A DNA stretch of 64,000 nucleotides from Mycobacterium neglectum (GTDB taxonomy: Bacteria > Actinomycetota > Actinomycetes > Mycobacteriales > Mycobacteriaceae), in the NCBI RefSeq assembly GCF_002591975.1, contig NZ_NVQE01000001.1, positions 124,001 to 188,000 of the forward strand, written 5' to 3'. How positions within the stretch are numbered: position 1 is the first letter of the stretch; each line of letters opens with the position of its first letter. Shown piece by piece: positions 19,661 to 29,986 of the stretch. The notes beneath the pieces were generated by a model that saw nothing but the letters and a program-made list of their open reading frames with translations, was not told the origin of the DNA and searched no databases. The translations under genes and the position numbers were made by a program.

Positions 19661-20691
19661 GCCACCTGTCCCTTCACCACGGGTAGCCCGGGGTCGCTGA
19701 CGGCATCCAGCGGCGACGGCGCCGCACCCGCCGCGATCAGGTGCGCCGCGAACGACGCGATCATCGCCCCGTTGTCCGTGCACAGCCGCGGCCGCGGGAT
19801 GCGCAGCGTCAGTCCGGCCTCCTCGCAACGCTGCTCCGCCAGTTCACGCAGCCGCGAATTCGCCGCCACCCCACCGGCGATCAGCAACGTCGACACGTCG
19901 AGTTCCTTCGCCGCTCGTACCGCCTTGCGGGTCAGCACATCGGCGACCGCTTCCTGGAAGCCGGCGGCGACATCGGCCGAAGAGAAATCGGGATGACTCA
20001 CGTTCTTTTCCATGTAACGCGCTACGGCCGTCTTGAGCCCGGAGAAGCTGAACGCAAACCGGTCGTCGCGCGGTCCGGTCATTCCACGGGGAAACACGAT
20101 GGTGTCGCGGTCGCCGGTACGTGCGAGGTCGTCGAGCGCCTTGCCGCCGGGATACCCGAGGCCCAGCAGACGCGCCACCTTGTCGTAAGCCTCACCCGCG
20201 GCGTCGTCAACGGTGCTGCCGAGCTCGACGATAGGTTCGCCCAGTGACCGCACGTGCAGCAGGTTGGTGTGGCCTCCCGACACGAGCAGACCCACACTTT
20301 CGGGCAGCGGGCCGTGGTCATAGACGTCCGCGGCCAGGTGCCCACCGAGATGGTTGACGGCGTAGAACGGCACCTGCCACGCGGCCGAATATGCTTTGGC
20401 GGCAGCCACTCCCACCAACAGTGCACCGGCGAGTCCGGGTCCGATGGTTGCCGCGACGATATCCGGCTTGACGATGCCCGCCGTCTCCATGGCGCGGCGC
20501 ATCGTCGGCCCCAGCGCCTCCAGGTGGGCCCGCGACGCGATCTCGGGAACGACGCCACCGAATCGGGCGTGCTCGTCGACGCTGGACGCCACTTCGTCGG
20601 CCAGTAACGTCACCGAGCCGTCCGCACCGAGTTGGGCGATGCCGACGCCGGTTTCGTCGCAGGAGCTCTCGATGGCCAGAATGACTGTCAT
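19657..20691 (-). CDS. tsaD: tRNA N6-adenosine threonylcarbamoyltransferase TsaD
   Basis: The 344-residue protein has the ASKHA signature of TsaD/Kae1: [12 protein letters not shown] at the start, the metal-binding [38 protein letters not shown] and [14 protein letters not shown]. With TsaB and TsaE it transfers threonylcarbamoyl from its AMP ester to A37 of ANN-decoding tRNAs. The start overlaps the rimI stop by 4 nt (ATGA). It was formerly called Gcp. Confidence 0.97.
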   Translation of the reverse strand: MTVILAIESSCDETGVGIAQLGADGSVTLLADEVASSVDEHARFGGVVPEIASRAHLEALGPTMRRAMETAGIVKPDIVAATIGPGLAGALLVGVAAAKAYSAAWQVPFYAVNHLGGHLAADVYDHGPLPESVGLLVSGGHTNLLHVRSLGEPIVELGSTVDDAAGEAYDKVARLLGLGYPGGKALDDLARTGDRDTIVFPRGMTGPRDDRFAFSFSGLKTAVARYMEKNVSHPDFSSADVAAGFQEAVADVLTRKAVRAAKELDVSTLLIAGGVAANSRLRELAEQRCEEAGLTLRIPRPRLCTDNGAMIASFAAHLIAAGAAPSPLDAVSDPGLPVVKGQVA

Positions 20692-21152
20692 GACGGATCC
20701 TCTTGAGGAAGTCGCTTCATCGTATAGGCGTCCGCCCCGCTGGCGCGGTAATAGCGCCTGCGTAATCCGACGTTGACGAAGCCGAAGCTCTCGTAAAGCG
20801 CAATCGCGGGCACGTTGTCCGTTCGGACCTCGAGGAAAATTACGCTGCCGGAGGCCAATTCGAGGAGTTCGGTCACCAGCCGTTTACCGATGCCTTGGCC
20901 TTGGTACGCCGGGTCGACGCCGATGGTGTGAATCTCATACTCGTATGGCCGTATTCGGCCCAACCGCGCGATCCCCGCATAGCCGATGAGGGTGTCCTCG
21001 CTGCGCGCGGCGACATAGTGAATGTGCTTGGCCTTGAGTTCGGCGAGGAACGCCCGTTCCGGCCAGGGGTCGTCGCCGGAGAACAGTTGGGACTCCAGCT
21101 CGGCGCACCGCGCAGCGTCAGACGGTTTCAGTTTCCCGTAGACGACGGTCAT
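20688..21152 (-). CDS. rimI: Ribosomal-protein-alanine N-acetyltransferase RimI
   Basis: The 154-residue GNAT enzyme shows the acetyl-CoA loop [15 protein letters not shown], the strand [28 protein letters not shown] and end motif. RimI acetylates the N-terminal Ala of ribosomal protein S18 and, in mycobacteria, other N termini. It sits between tsaB and tsaD with 4-nt overlaps on both sides (ATGA), a common actinobacterial arrangement. Confidence 0.95.
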   Translation of the reverse strand: MTVVYGKLKPSDAARCAELESQLFSGDDPWPERAFLAELKAKHIHYVAARSEDTLIGYAGIARLGRIRPYEYEIHTIGVDPAYQGQGIGKRLVTELLELASGSVIFLEVRTDNVPAIALYESFGFVNVGLRRRYYRASGADAYTMKRLPQEDPS

Positions 21153-21751
21153 CGCGCCGCAGCCTGCCGCTCAGCCAGCGTCTTGGCGTCGGGACGCCGG
21201 AGATACAGCGGCACCAGTGGCGCCGGGGCGGAGGTCCAGTCGGCGACCGCCCGCACCAACCCCGTCGCGGTGGGATACCGGGCTGGCTGCGCCAGCGCTT
21301 CATCGGCGCCGGGTACATCGGCCGGGGCCGCGACGGCCGGACCCGCCACTCGCGCACCGTCGCGGTAGCGCGCCCAGTACACCTCGCGCCTGCGCGCATC
21401 CGTCACGACCAACAGGTCTCCCCCGGCCACGATGCCGATGGCGTCAAGACTGCACACTCCGTGCACAGGCAGACCGAGCGCATGGCCGTATGCCGCGGCG
21501 GTGGCCATCCCGACTCGAAGACCCGTGAACGGGCCCGGCCCGCAGCCGACGACGATCGCCTCGAGCTCATCGACGCCGACCTCGGCATCGGCGAGTGCAC
21601 GGACCGCGTTGGGTGTCAGCTGCTCGGCATGCGCGCGCGCATCGAGCGTGACCCGTTCGGCCAGCACATCGATCGCGTCGCCGTCACGACGGACCACCCC
21701 GGCGGTGACCGCAGGCGTGGCGGTGTCGATCGCCAGGATCAGGCTGCTCAC
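21149..21751 (-). CDS. tsaB: tRNA threonylcarbamoyladenosine biosynthesis protein TsaB
   Basis: The 200-residue protein starts LILAIDTATPAVTAGVV and has the glycine-rich segment IVVGCGPGPFTGLRVGMATAAAYGHALG, typical of TsaB, the TsaD partner that lacks its own metal site. The GTG at 21751 overlaps the tsaE stop (GTGA) and has GGAG 6 nt upstream. It forms the TsaD-TsaB-TsaE complex for t6A37 in tRNA. Confidence 0.96.
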   Translation of the reverse strand: MSSLILAIDTATPAVTAGVVRRDGDAIDVLAERVTLDARAHAEQLTPNAVRALADAEVGVDELEAIVVGCGPGPFTGLRVGMATAAAYGHALGLPVHGVCSLDAIGIVAGGDLLVVTDARRREVYWARYRDGARVAGPAVAAPADVPGADEALAQPARYPTATGLVRAVADWTSAPAPLVPLYLRRPDAKTLAERQAAAR

Positions 21752-22215
21752 GGCGCGCTCCACTGCCAGATCGCCGTCCGCACCTCGGTGTCGGCTCCTC
21801 GTTCGAGCCGGATGTCGAGATGGCTGTCGGACAACCGCTCGGCCAGTCCTTCCCCCCATTCCACGACGACGACCGCGTCGTCGAGATCGGTGTCCAGATC
21901 CAGCGAGTCGAGTTCGGCGAGCAGGTCGACCGAGGTGGCATCGAGCAGCCGATAGAGGTCGACGTGAATCATGGCCGGGGCGTCGGCACGGCGCGCCCGG
22001 TGCACGCGGGCCAGCACGAATGTCGGCGAGACAACCGGCCCGTCGACATCCATCGCCTGCGCAATACCCTTGGCCAACACCGTCTTTCCCGCGCCCAGCG
22101 GGCCCGACAGCACGACTACGTCACCGGCGCGCAGTCCTCGGCCCAGCCGCTCCCCCAGGGCGATGGTGTCGGCCGCCGTCGGCAGCTCCGCCGTCCCCGC
22201 GCCACGCTCAGCCAT
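21748..22215 (-). CDS. tsaE: tRNA threonylcarbamoyladenosine biosynthesis ATPase TsaE
   Basis: The 155-residue P-loop ATPase has Walker A GPLGAGKTVLAKGIAQ, SPTFVLARVH (switch) and HVDLYRL plus VVVEWGEGLAERL, the TsaE signature. It drives turnover of the TsaB-TsaD complex. It overlaps the upstream hydrolase gene by 8 nt and tsaB by 4 nt. Confidence 0.96.
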   Translation of the reverse strand: MAERGAGTAELPTAADTIALGERLGRGLRAGDVVVLSGPLGAGKTVLAKGIAQAMDVDGPVVSPTFVLARVHRARRADAPAMIHVDLYRLLDATSVDLLAELDSLDLDTDLDDAVVVVEWGEGLAERLSDSHLDIRLERGADTEVRTAIWQWSAP

Positions 22216-23299
22216 GGTGGCGAACCCGATCCCGGACGCGGCGGGTCAGCGCGACGAGCTTGGACGGAGTTGCGCGCTCTACCAGCCGGACCAGCGCGTC
22301 ATCGATGACCTCCGGCTGTTCTAGCTCAACGAGATGCCCTGCGCCTTCGACAATCACGAGTTCGGACTTCGGCAGGGCGTCGGCCATGTCCTGCGAGTAC
22401 TCCATCGGGGTCAGCAGGTCCTCATCGCCACACGCGATCAGCGTCGGCACCTTCGCCAGCGTGGTCAGCCCCTCGGTTTCGTCGTGGACCTCGAGTGCGT
22501 GCAGGAACTCGACGAGCGTCTCGATCGGGGTGTCGTGCATCATCTTTTCGGAGAATCCGACGACGCTCGGGCTGACCTTCACATCACCGTAGGAGGCGGC
22601 GCGAAGGATCGGAGCGATCACAGCCTTGGCGGCGCCGCGAGTGCGATGCACGGTCTTCGGTGCGTACCGAACAGCGAAGCGGACCGCCTCCAGCGCGGGG
22701 TTCTTCAGGATCTCCCCCAGCGGGGAGCGTGAAACCCCCTCGGCCGCAGACGCTATCAGCGCAGCGCCGACGACGCGAGTGGGATAGCGCTGCGGGAACT
22801 GCCTGGCGTGCGACAACACGGTCATACCGCCCATCGAATGGCCAACCAACACAATCGGACCGCGCGGTGCCATCACCGCGAGCACCGTCTCCAGATCCCT
22901 GCCGAGTTGCGCCACACTGTAGGTCTCCGGCGGTGCTTGGCCGGACTGACCGTGTCCACGCTGGTCGTAGAAGACCATCCGCACCTGCGAGCCCCACTCC
23001 TGCGTCAGACGGGCACGTTGGAAATGAAAGGCGCCCATGCGAAGACAGAAGCCGTGGGCGAACACCACCGTGAGCCCGGCGTTGGGGTCCCCCACCTCGC
23101 GGACCGCCAGGTCGACACCGTCCGGTGTGGTGACGACGACGCTCCGGTCGGCGTCGAGAAGGCTGAAATCCTCGTGTTCGTAGGGATCGTCGCTGCTGAC
23201 ACGTCGGCGTAGCGATCTCGCGACGGACACCGCGGTGGCGGTGCCTACGGCGGTCACACCTGCCGCGCCCGCCAACCAGCGGGTACCCTGATCGCTCAA
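22208..23299 (-). CDS. Alpha/beta hydrolase inserted between alr and tsaE
   Basis: The 363-residue protein has a hydrophobic N-terminal anchor or signal-like segment ([23 protein letters not shown]). The hydrolase core has [26 protein letters not shown], the Ser nucleophile elbow GHSMGGM, an Asp in [13 protein letters not shown] and the His in [10 protein letters not shown]. Substrate is unknown; the N terminus suggests membrane association. It starts at a TTG (23299) overlapping the alr stop as TTGA. Hydrolases at this place are frequent in fast-growing mycobacteria, from memory. Confidence 0.88.
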   Translation of the reverse strand: MSDQGTRWLAGAAGVTAVGTATAVSVARSLRRRVSSDDPYEHEDFSLLDADRSVVVTTPDGVDLAVREVGDPNAGLTVVFAHGFCLRMGAFHFQRARLTQEWGSQVRMVFYDQRGHGQSGQAPPETYSVAQLGRDLETVLAVMAPRGPIVLVGHSMGGMTVLSHARQFPQRYPTRVVGAALIASAAEGVSRSPLGEILKNPALEAVRFAVRYAPKTVHRTRGAAKAVIAPILRAASYGDVKVSPSVVGFSEKMMHDTPIETLVEFLHALEVHDETEGLTTLAKVPTLIACGDEDLLTPMEYSQDMADALPKSELVIVEGAGHLVELEQPEVIDDALVRLVERATPSKLVALTRRVRDRVRHHG

Positions 23300-24462
23300 C
23301 GGCTTTGACCGATCGGCTGGGTTTCGCGGTAGGTCCGCACCACGCGGCCGCGGGGGCTCGTGACGACCTCGTAGTTGATGGTGCCGAGCAGTTCGGCCCA
23401 GTCCTGCGCGGTCGATTCGCCCTGCGTTCCCGGCCCGAACAGGATCGCGTCGTCGCCCTCGGAGACGTCGCCGCCGGAACCCACGTCGACCACGAGTTGG
23501 TCCATGCAGACGCGCCCGACCGCGCGGCGCAACCGTCCGTTGATCAACACGTCGATACGGCCACTGAGGTTTCGGAAGACACCGTCGGCGTAGCCGATGG
23601 GTAGCAGCGCCAGGGTGGTGTCGCCCTCGGCGATCCAGGTGTGGCCGTAGGAGACACCTTCGCCCGCTTTCACCGGCCGTAGCAGTGCCACAGGGCATTT
23701 GAGCGTCATCACCGGCTTCAATCCCATGGCTCCACGCTCGGGAATCGGCGTCTGCCCGTACACGGCGATACCGGGCCGGACCATGTCGAACGCAAGATCG
23801 GGACGCGTCAATGCCGACGGCGAGTTGCTCAGGTGCACCAGCTCGTACCGCACACCCTGATCGCGTGCCTGACCCAACATCTCTTTGAGCCGTTGCGCCT
23901 GAACGTCGTTGAGGGGATGTTCGGGGACGTCACCGTGCACCAGATGCGACATGAGGCCACCCAGCGTGAACGCCCCGTCGGCCAGGGCACGCTTGAGTGC
24001 GGTCAACATCGCCGGATACTCTGCCGGGCTTGCACCGTTGCGATTCAGGCCGGTGTCGACCTTGACGGTGACTTTCGCGGTACGGCCGGTCTGCTCGGCC
24101 GCGGCGCGGAGTTCGCCCAGCTGGCGCAGCGACGACACGGCGATCTGCACGTCGGCGTCGAGCGCGGGTGCGAAGTCGGTCCCAGGCGGGTGCAGCCACG
24201 CCAGCACGGGGGCGGTGACGCCGTCGCGGCGGAGCGCGATCGCCTCCTCGATGGTGGCGACACCGAGTTCCGCCGCGCCTGCGGCGAGGGCAGCCCGGCC
24301 GGTCCGCGTCGCCCCGTGTCCGTACCCGTCGGCCTTGACGACAGCCATCACCTGCGCCGAACCCGCATGCTCGCGCAGCAGGGCCACGTTGTGTGCCACG
24401 GCGTCGAGGTCGATCACCGCCTCGGGGGCCACGTGCGTCGTTCCAGTCGATTGCATGGTCAT
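23296..24462 (-). CDS. alr: Alanine racemase
   Basis: The 388-residue fold-type III PLP enzyme has the cofactor Lys in [11 protein letters not shown] (K43) and the second catalytic residue in GVSYGHTW (Y272), with [14 protein letters not shown] near the end. It makes D-alanine for peptidoglycan and is the target of D-cycloserine. Two in-frame ATGs lie at 24462 and 24456. It heads the overlapping run hydrolase-tsaE-tsaB-rimI-tsaD-SnoaL. Confidence 0.97.
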   Translation of the reverse strand: MTMQSTGTTHVAPEAVIDLDAVAHNVALLREHAGSAQVMAVVKADGYGHGATRTGRAALAAGAAELGVATIEEAIALRRDGVTAPVLAWLHPPGTDFAPALDADVQIAVSSLRQLGELRAAAEQTGRTAKVTVKVDTGLNRNGASPAEYPAMLTALKRALADGAFTLGGLMSHLVHGDVPEHPLNDVQAQRLKEMLGQARDQGVRYELVHLSNSPSALTRPDLAFDMVRPGIAVYGQTPIPERGAMGLKPVMTLKCPVALLRPVKAGEGVSYGHTWIAEGDTTLALLPIGYADGVFRNLSGRIDVLINGRLRRAVGRVCMDQLVVDVGSGGDVSEGDDAILFGPGTQGESTAQDWAELLGTINYEVVTSPRGRVVRTYRETQPIGQSR

Positions 24463-24521
24463 GTCACCACAGTCGATTGTCCCAGACCAGAAATTGTGCC
24501 TTGGCGCACAGTGACGGCCGG

Positions 24522-25922
24522 TCAGTGCGCGAACGGCCGCAGCTCGTCGAAGTGGCCCTGCGGCTTCAGCGCGTCGAGCTGGGCAAGCACGGTAATCATG
24601 TCGTCGCGCAGCATCCTGGCCAGGTCAGCGGAGAAACCCTCCCGGACGACGATGCGTAAAACGACGACGTCGCTGGCGTTGTCCGGCATGGTGTACGCGG
24701 GCACCTGCCAGCCGAATGAGCGCAGGGCGTGGGAGACGTCGAACTCGGTGTAACCGGGATCACCGGACAGCCGGAAGCTGACCACGGGGATGGCCGAGCC
24801 GTCGGAGATGATTTCGAAGTGTTGGCTCTCTCTGAGCTGATCGCCAAGCCAGCGCGCCGTAGTCGACAGCGACGACATCACCTGGGCGTAGCCGGATCTG
24901 CCGAGCCGCAGAAAGTTGTAGTACTGGCCGATCACCTGGTTGCCGCCCTTGGAGAAGTTCAGCGTGAACGTGGGCATGTCACCGCCCAGGTAGTTGACCC
25001 GGAAGACGAGGTCCTCGGGCAGGTACTCGGCGCTTCGCCACACCACGAAACCGATGCCCGGGTACGTCAGTCCGTACTTGTGGCCGCTGACATTGATCGA
25101 CACCACCCGGGGCAGCCGGAAGTCCCACACCACATCCGGGTGCAGAAATGGCACGACGAAGCCGCCACTGGCCGCGTCGACGTGCACGGGAACGTCGACA
25201 CCGCCGTCGGCGGCCATCTTGTCCAATGCGGCGCAGATCTCGGCGATGGGTTCGAGTTCGCCGGTATAGGTGGTGCCGAGGATGGCGACCACACCGATGG
25301 TGTCCTCGTTGACCGCGGACAACACCTGCTCGGGTGTGATGACGTAGCGCCCCTCCTCCATCGGGAGGTAGATGGGCTCGACATCGAAGTAGCGACAGAA
25401 CTTCTCCCAGACCACCTGGACGTTGGCGCCCATCACCAGATTCGGCTTACGGGTGCGCCAGCCGCCTTTTCCGTCTTTTCCGTCGCCGACCTTTGCGCGC
25501 CACCGCCAGCTCATCGCCAGACCGGCGAGCATCACGGCCTCGCTCGACCCGACGGTGGAGACGCCGATCGCGCTGGCCGGGTCGTCGTCGCGCAGGTCTT
25601 CGGCGTGGAACAGGTCGGCCACCATGCACACGCAACGCTGCTCGATCGCCGCGGTGGCCGGGTATTCGTCTTTGTCGATCATGTTCTTGTCGAACGTCTC
25701 GGCCATCAGTTTCTCGGCCTCGGGGTCCATCCAGGTGGTCACGAAGGTCGCCAGGTTCAGCCGGCTGCTGCCGTCGAGCATCAATTCGTCGTGGATGAAG
25801 CGATAGGCGGCGGCGGCGTCCATGCACTCGTCGGGCATCCGCAGCGCGGGAACGGGTGCCATCGCGAACCGCCCGGTGTATGCCGGGGAGATCAACGGAG
25901 CGTGAGAGCGCTTGCGCGACAT
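24522..25922 (-). CDS. gadB: Glutamate decarboxylase
   Basis: The 466-residue group II PLP decarboxylase has [13 protein letters not shown] and the PLP-binding Lys in [17 protein letters not shown] (K282). It matches bacterial and plant glutamate decarboxylases, which convert glutamate to GABA with use of a proton, a route tied to acid tolerance and to the GABA shunt. The ATG at 25922 has GAAAGG about 8 nt upstream. It lies 14 nt downstream of nnrD, so the two are probably co-transcribed, as in M. tuberculosis (Rv3432c-Rv3433c). Confidence 0.95.
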   Translation of the reverse strand: MSRKRSHAPLISPAYTGRFAMAPVPALRMPDECMDAAAAYRFIHDELMLDGSSRLNLATFVTTWMDPEAEKLMAETFDKNMIDKDEYPATAAIEQRCVCMVADLFHAEDLRDDDPASAIGVSTVGSSEAVMLAGLAMSWRWRAKVGDGKDGKGGWRTRKPNLVMGANVQVVWEKFCRYFDVEPIYLPMEEGRYVITPEQVLSAVNEDTIGVVAILGTTYTGELEPIAEICAALDKMAADGGVDVPVHVDAASGGFVVPFLHPDVVWDFRLPRVVSINVSGHKYGLTYPGIGFVVWRSAEYLPEDLVFRVNYLGGDMPTFTLNFSKGGNQVIGQYYNFLRLGRSGYAQVMSSLSTTARWLGDQLRESQHFEIISDGSAIPVVSFRLSGDPGYTEFDVSHALRSFGWQVPAYTMPDNASDVVVLRIVVREGFSADLARMLRDDMITVLAQLDALKPQGHFDELRPFAH

Positions 25923-25936
25923 GGCAAGACCTTTCG

Positions 25937-27349
25937 TTAGAGAGATGCGATGGCGGCCCGGACATGGGCCAGGATGCGTGATGCTGATGTCGGTGCCGGG
26001 TGCGGCCCGGGATCGGCGGCGGACAGGTTGGCAGCACGAGCGTGGACGTAGGCGGCTGAGGCTGCGGCTTCGCCGGGGGGCAGGCCTGCGGCGAGCAGTG
26101 CACCGACGACGCCGGAAAGCACATCGCCGGAACCGGCTGTGGCCGCCCATGATTGGCCCGCGGAGTTGAGGTACACCGACCCACCGGGTTCGGCGATCAC
26201 GGTGATGTTGCCCTTCAGCAACACGGTAACGCCGAGGCGGTCGGCGAGCCTGCGGGTCGCGCCGATGCGATCGACACCGGGCGGCGAACCGGCCAGCCGC
26301 TCGAACTCTCCTGCGTGCGGCGTCAACACCGTCGGCGCAGCCCGATTGGCGACGAGGTCGGGGTGGGCCGCGAGGATGGTCAGCCCGTCGGCGTCGACGA
26401 TCACCGGCAGATCGGTCTCCAGTGCGAACCACAGCGCCGCCGCACCCTTTTCATCGGTCCCCAGCCCCGGTCCTACCACCCACGCCTGCACTCGCCCCGC
26501 AGCGGAGATGGTCGGGGCGGCGACAACCTCTGGCCACTGTGAAATCACCTGCTGTGCGGCACTTCCCGCGTAGCGCACCATGCCCGACGTCGCGGCGACC
26601 GCGGCGCCTGTGCACAGCACGGCCGCACCGGGGTAGGTGGCCGAGCCGGCCAGGACACCGGTGACGCCCTGGGTGTACTTGTCGTCTTTCGGGCCGGGGA
26701 CGGGCCATCGCGCAGCGACATCGCCGGCGTCCAACTCGAGCACGTCGGACCGTGGCAGGTCCAGGCCGATGTCGACCAGCTCGACACGGCCGCAATCGCC
26801 AAGGGCGTGAACCGGCTTGAGGCCACCAAAGGTCACGGTCAGTGCGGCGCGCACGTGCGGGCCCTCTGCGGCACCCGTGTTCACATCGATGCCGCTCGGG
26901 ATGTCGACAGCGACCACCGGGGCGGTAACGCTTTCGAATATCTGGGCCGCTTCGGGCCGCAACGGCCCAGAGCCGGAGATCCCGACGACGCCGTCGATCA
27001 CCAGATCGGTTGCCGCCGGAATGCTTTCGACGATCCGGCCGCCTGATGCGATATACGCGGCCAGCGCCTCGGTGTGCGTGCGTTCCGGTTTGAGCAAAAC
27101 CGCCGCGGCCGATGCGCCGCGACGACGCAGGAGGGTGGCCGCCCATAGTGCGTCGCCGCCGTTGTCCCCGGAGCCGACGACCGCGCAGACCCGGCGACCG
27201 GCGACGCCGCCGGTGAGCAGGGTGAGTTCGCGTGCAATCGCGGTGGCCAGACCGTTGGCGGCGCGGCGCATCAGGGCACCATTGGGGAGGCTCGCCAACA
27301 GCGGCGCTTCTGCCTCGCGGATCTCGTCGGCGGAGTAGTAGTACCGCAT
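25937..27349 (-). CDS. nnrD: Bifunctional NAD(P)H-hydrate repair enzyme (epimerase + dehydratase)
   Basis: The 470-residue protein fuses an N-terminal YjeF_N epimerase domain (residues about 1-210, with VVGSGDNGGDALWAA and VVAVDIPSGIDVNTG) to a C-terminal ADP-dependent NAD(P)HX dehydratase (about 225-470, with VVGPGLGTDEKG, LTPHAGEFERLAG, AGSGDVLSGVVGALLAAG). Together they repair hydrated NADH and NADPH. The ATG at 27349 is chosen by alignment of MRYYYSADEIREAE; the nearest GGAGG is 20 nt upstream. Confidence 0.95.
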   Translation of the reverse strand: MRYYYSADEIREAEAPLLASLPNGALMRRAANGLATAIARELTLLTGGVAGRRVCAVVGSGDNGGDALWAATLLRRRGASAAAVLLKPERTHTEALAAYIASGGRIVESIPAATDLVIDGVVGISGSGPLRPEAAQIFESVTAPVVAVDIPSGIDVNTGAAEGPHVRAALTVTFGGLKPVHALGDCGRVELVDIGLDLPRSDVLELDAGDVAARWPVPGPKDDKYTQGVTGVLAGSATYPGAAVLCTGAAVAATSGMVRYAGSAAQQVISQWPEVVAAPTISAAGRVQAWVVGPGLGTDEKGAAALWFALETDLPVIVDADGLTILAAHPDLVANRAAPTVLTPHAGEFERLAGSPPGVDRIGATRRLADRLGVTVLLKGNITVIAEPGGSVYLNSAGQSWAATAGSGDVLSGVVGALLAAGLPPGEAAASAAYVHARAANLSAADPGPHPAPTSASRILAHVRAAIASL

Positions 27350-27688
27350 CGGGATCAGGATGGCATGCCGAACCTCCTCCGCGTTGCTGGTGCGGGAAAT
27401 GCCCGTGGACGACTTTTCCGGCGAGCAAGCAGAGAGCAAATTGCGCCCGCGCAACGAACCCGGCGCGGCCCACCGACGATTGTCACGATCCGATAACGTT
27501 CGGTACCGGAGTCAGCGCATTCTGCCCACCGGTTTTCCGCTGGCCAACCTGCGCTTCGGGCCGGTCGAGCCCATCCCGCCGACCGGAACCGAACTTGATC
27601 GGAAATACGAGTCTGTGCTTGGTTAGGCACACCGATGACTTGACGCGACTGAATCGAAATTTTGATCGGCGGTGAACAGCTAACTCAT
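27350..27688. other. Intergenic region between nnrD and ectA
   Basis: The 339-nt gap between divergent genes has no credible gene, though short frames exist on both strands. A TTGACG (27640-27645) resembles a -35 for ectA, but no good -10 at proper spacing was found. Promoters for both operons must lie here. Confidence 0.5.
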
Positions 27689-28255
27689 ATGTGTGCGCTT
27701 GGTCACGATATCCGGGCTTCCGAAGGAACCAACCGGTCGAACCGTCCTTCGTGGGATCGATCTTTGCGGGTACCACAGGGTTCCGACGCCATAGCCATGC
27801 ATCGGCTGGCGCACGCCACCGGGGCTCTCGACGTCAACTCGCCCTACGCGTACCTGCTGTGTGCGACTGACTTCGCCGATACGGCGATTGTCGCCGAGGA
27901 GGACGGCGACCTGCTGGGTTTCATCACCGGCTATCACCCCCCGACGCGGCCCGAGGTGTTGTTCGTCTGGCAGGTGGCGGTCGCCCCGTCTGCGCAAGGC
28001 CGGGGGTTGGCCAGCGCGATGTTGGACGGCCTCGCCGACCGGGTACGGACCGACCGCCACGGTCATCCGCTGACGGTCGAAGCGACGGTCGCACCGAACA
28101 ACGAACAGTCACGTGCGCTGTTCGGTGCGTTCGCGCGCAGGCACGGGGTCCCGATGACCGAACATCCGCACTTCCCCGCGGAGCTTCTCGACCCTGACCT
28201 CAACCACGAAGACGAACCGATCCTTCGGATCGGTCCGATCACTGCTTCTCGCTAG
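27689..28255 (+). CDS. ectA: L-2,4-diaminobutyrate N-gamma-acetyltransferase EctA
   Basis: The 188-residue GNAT protein matches EctA: LDVNSPYAYLLCATDFADTAIVAEEDGDLLGFITGYHPP, VWQVAVAPSAQGRGLASAMLDGL and FPAELLDPDLNHEDEPILRIGP. It acetylates L-2,4-diaminobutyrate, the second step of ectoine synthesis. The start is uncertain: ATG 27689 is used, and a TTG at 27662 is in frame. It leads ectABCD, with EctB starting 23 nt after its stop. Confidence 0.92.
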   Translation: MCALGHDIRASEGTNRSNRPSWDRSLRVPQGSDAIAMHRLAHATGALDVNSPYAYLLCATDFADTAIVAEEDGDLLGFITGYHPPTRPEVLFVWQVAVAPSAQGRGLASAMLDGLADRVRTDRHGHPLTVEATVAPNNEQSRALFGAFARRHGVPMTEHPHFPAELLDPDLNHEDEPILRIGPITASR

Positions 28256-28278
28256 AACCAAGACTGAACGGAGGCGCT

Positions 28279-29568
28279 GTGTCGCTACTGGAAACCGAAA
28301 CTTTCGACCGCGAATCGGAACTTCCCGACGTGTTCGCAACAACCGAGTCCGAGGTGCGAAGCTACTGTCGCGCCTGGCCGACGACTATCGAAACCGCGCA
28401 GGGTTCATGGCTGACCGATACCTCGGGCCGGCGTTATCTGGACTTCTTCGCAGGCGCAGGCGCGCTCAACTACGGACACAACAATCCGGTTCTCAAGCGG
28501 GCGGTGATCGACTACCTCGCCTCGGACGGAATCGTGCACTCACTCGATATGGCCACCTCTGCGAAACAGAACTTTCTCGAGACGTTCTCGCGGGTGGTCC
28601 TTGCACCCCGCGGCTTGGACTACAAGGTGCAGTTTCCCGGCCCGACTGGCACCAACGCGGTCGAATCGGCATTGAAGCTGGCAAGGAAAGTGACCGGACG
28701 CGAGTCAATCATCAGCTTCACCAACGCGTTTCACGGCATGACGCTCGGATCGCTGTCGGTGACCGGCAACTCGATGAAACGGGCAGGCGCAGGCATCCCA
28801 CTGGTACATGCCACGCCCATGCCGTACGACAACTACTTCGGCGGCGTGACCGAGGACTTCCACTGGTTCGAGCGGGTCCTCGACGACTCCGGAAGCGGGC
28901 TGAATCAGCCGGCTGCCGTGATCGTCGAAACCGTCCAGGGCGAAGGCGGCTTGAACGTCGCCCGTCTCGAATGGCTGCGCGCTCTTGCCGAGCTGTGCCG
29001 CCGACGCGGCATCCTGCTCATCATCGACGATGTGCAGATGGGCTGCGGCCGAACGGGTCCGTTCTTCAGCTTCGAGGCGGCCGGGATCGTGCCGGACATC
29101 GTCACCTTGTCGAAGTCCATCAGCGGCTACGGGTTGCCGATGGCACTGACGCTGTTTCACCGCGAGCTCGATGTTTGGGCACCTGGCGAACACAACGGAA
29201 CGTTCCGCGGCCACAATCCCGCGTTCATCACCGCCACGAAGGCGCTGGAAACGTACTGGGAAACCAGCGCCCTCACCGAAGGTACGATCGCCAAGGGCAC
29301 CTCCATACACGATCGACTCGAGCATATTGCGGCCGGACACGACGGTGTCTCGACGCGGGGTCGCGGCATGGCACAGGGGTTGAAGTTCGAGCAACCGGAC
29401 CGCGCCAGTGACATCTGTCGTGCCGCGTTCGAGCGCGGTGTGCTCATGGAGACCAGCGGACCGGCCGACGAAGTTGTCAAATTGCTTCCCCCCCTGACCA
29501 TTTCACCGGCTGATTTGACAGCCGGCCTAGACATCCTCGCCGAGTCGGTCGCCGCGACTGCCGCGTAG
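28279..29568 (+). CDS. ectB: Diaminobutyrate-2-oxoglutarate aminotransferase EctB
   Basis: The 429-residue class III aminotransferase has the cofactor Asp in LLIIDDVQMGCGRTG (D250) and the PLP Lys in VTLSKSISGYGLPMAL (K279). It makes L-2,4-diaminobutyrate from aspartate semialdehyde, the first ectoine step. It starts at a GTG (28279) with GGAGG 7 nt upstream. Confidence 0.96.
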   Translation: MSLLETETFDRESELPDVFATTESEVRSYCRAWPTTIETAQGSWLTDTSGRRYLDFFAGAGALNYGHNNPVLKRAVIDYLASDGIVHSLDMATSAKQNFLETFSRVVLAPRGLDYKVQFPGPTGTNAVESALKLARKVTGRESIISFTNAFHGMTLGSLSVTGNSMKRAGAGIPLVHATPMPYDNYFGGVTEDFHWFERVLDDSGSGLNQPAAVIVETVQGEGGLNVARLEWLRALAELCRRRGILLIIDDVQMGCGRTGPFFSFEAAGIVPDIVTLSKSISGYGLPMALTLFHRELDVWAPGEHNGTFRGHNPAFITATKALETYWETSALTEGTIAKGTSIHDRLEHIAAGHDGVSTRGRGMAQGLKFEQPDRASDICRAAFERGVLMETSGPADEVVKLLPPLTISPADLTAGLDILAESVAATAA

Positions 29569-29593
29569 CCTGGAAGTTGGAAAGGAGCATTCA

Positions 29594-29986
29594 ATGATCG
29601 TTCGCACCACCGACGAGATCACCGACACAGACCGCGACGTGTCAGACGGGTCGTGGCGGTCCAAGCGCATTGTCCTTGCCGGCGACGGTGTCGGCTTCTC
29701 GTTCCACGAAACGACGATCAACGCCGACTCGGTATGCGAATTTCACTACCAGCACCACGTCGAGGCGGTTTGGGTGGTCGAAGGCCAAGGCACGCTCACC
29801 AACCTCGAAACCGATGAACAGCACCGGTTGTCGGCGGGCACGATGTACTTGCTCGACGGGCACGAACGACACCGTGTGACCTGCCATGACCAATTGCGGA
29901 TGTTCTGCGTGTTCAATCCGCCAGTCAGCGGGCAGGAAGTCCACGACGAGACCGGCGCCTACCCGCCGCCCCGGCCGGCGGCGTGA
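29594..29986 (+). CDS. ectC: L-ectoine synthase EctC
   Basis: The 130-residue cupin protein has MIVRTTDEI at the start, the metal-binding FHYQHHVEAVWVVEGQGTL and MYLLDGHERHRV. It closes the ring of N-gamma-acetyl-diaminobutyrate to ectoine. AAAGGAG lies 7 nt before the ATG. Its stop overlaps the ectD start (GTGA). Confidence 0.97.
   Translation: MIVRTTDEITDTDRDVSDGSWRSKRIVLAGDGVGFSFHETTINADSVCEFHYQHHVEAVWVVEGQGTLTNLETDEQHRLSAGTMYLLDGHERHRVTCHDQLRMFCVFNPPVSGQEVHDETGAYPPPRPAA

Noticed and set aside
27355..27630. Short frames on both strands (88 and 91 codons) in the nnrD-ectA gap.
   Set aside because: They are Arg/Pro-rich, overlap each other and lack a start signal; the region is better read as promoters.
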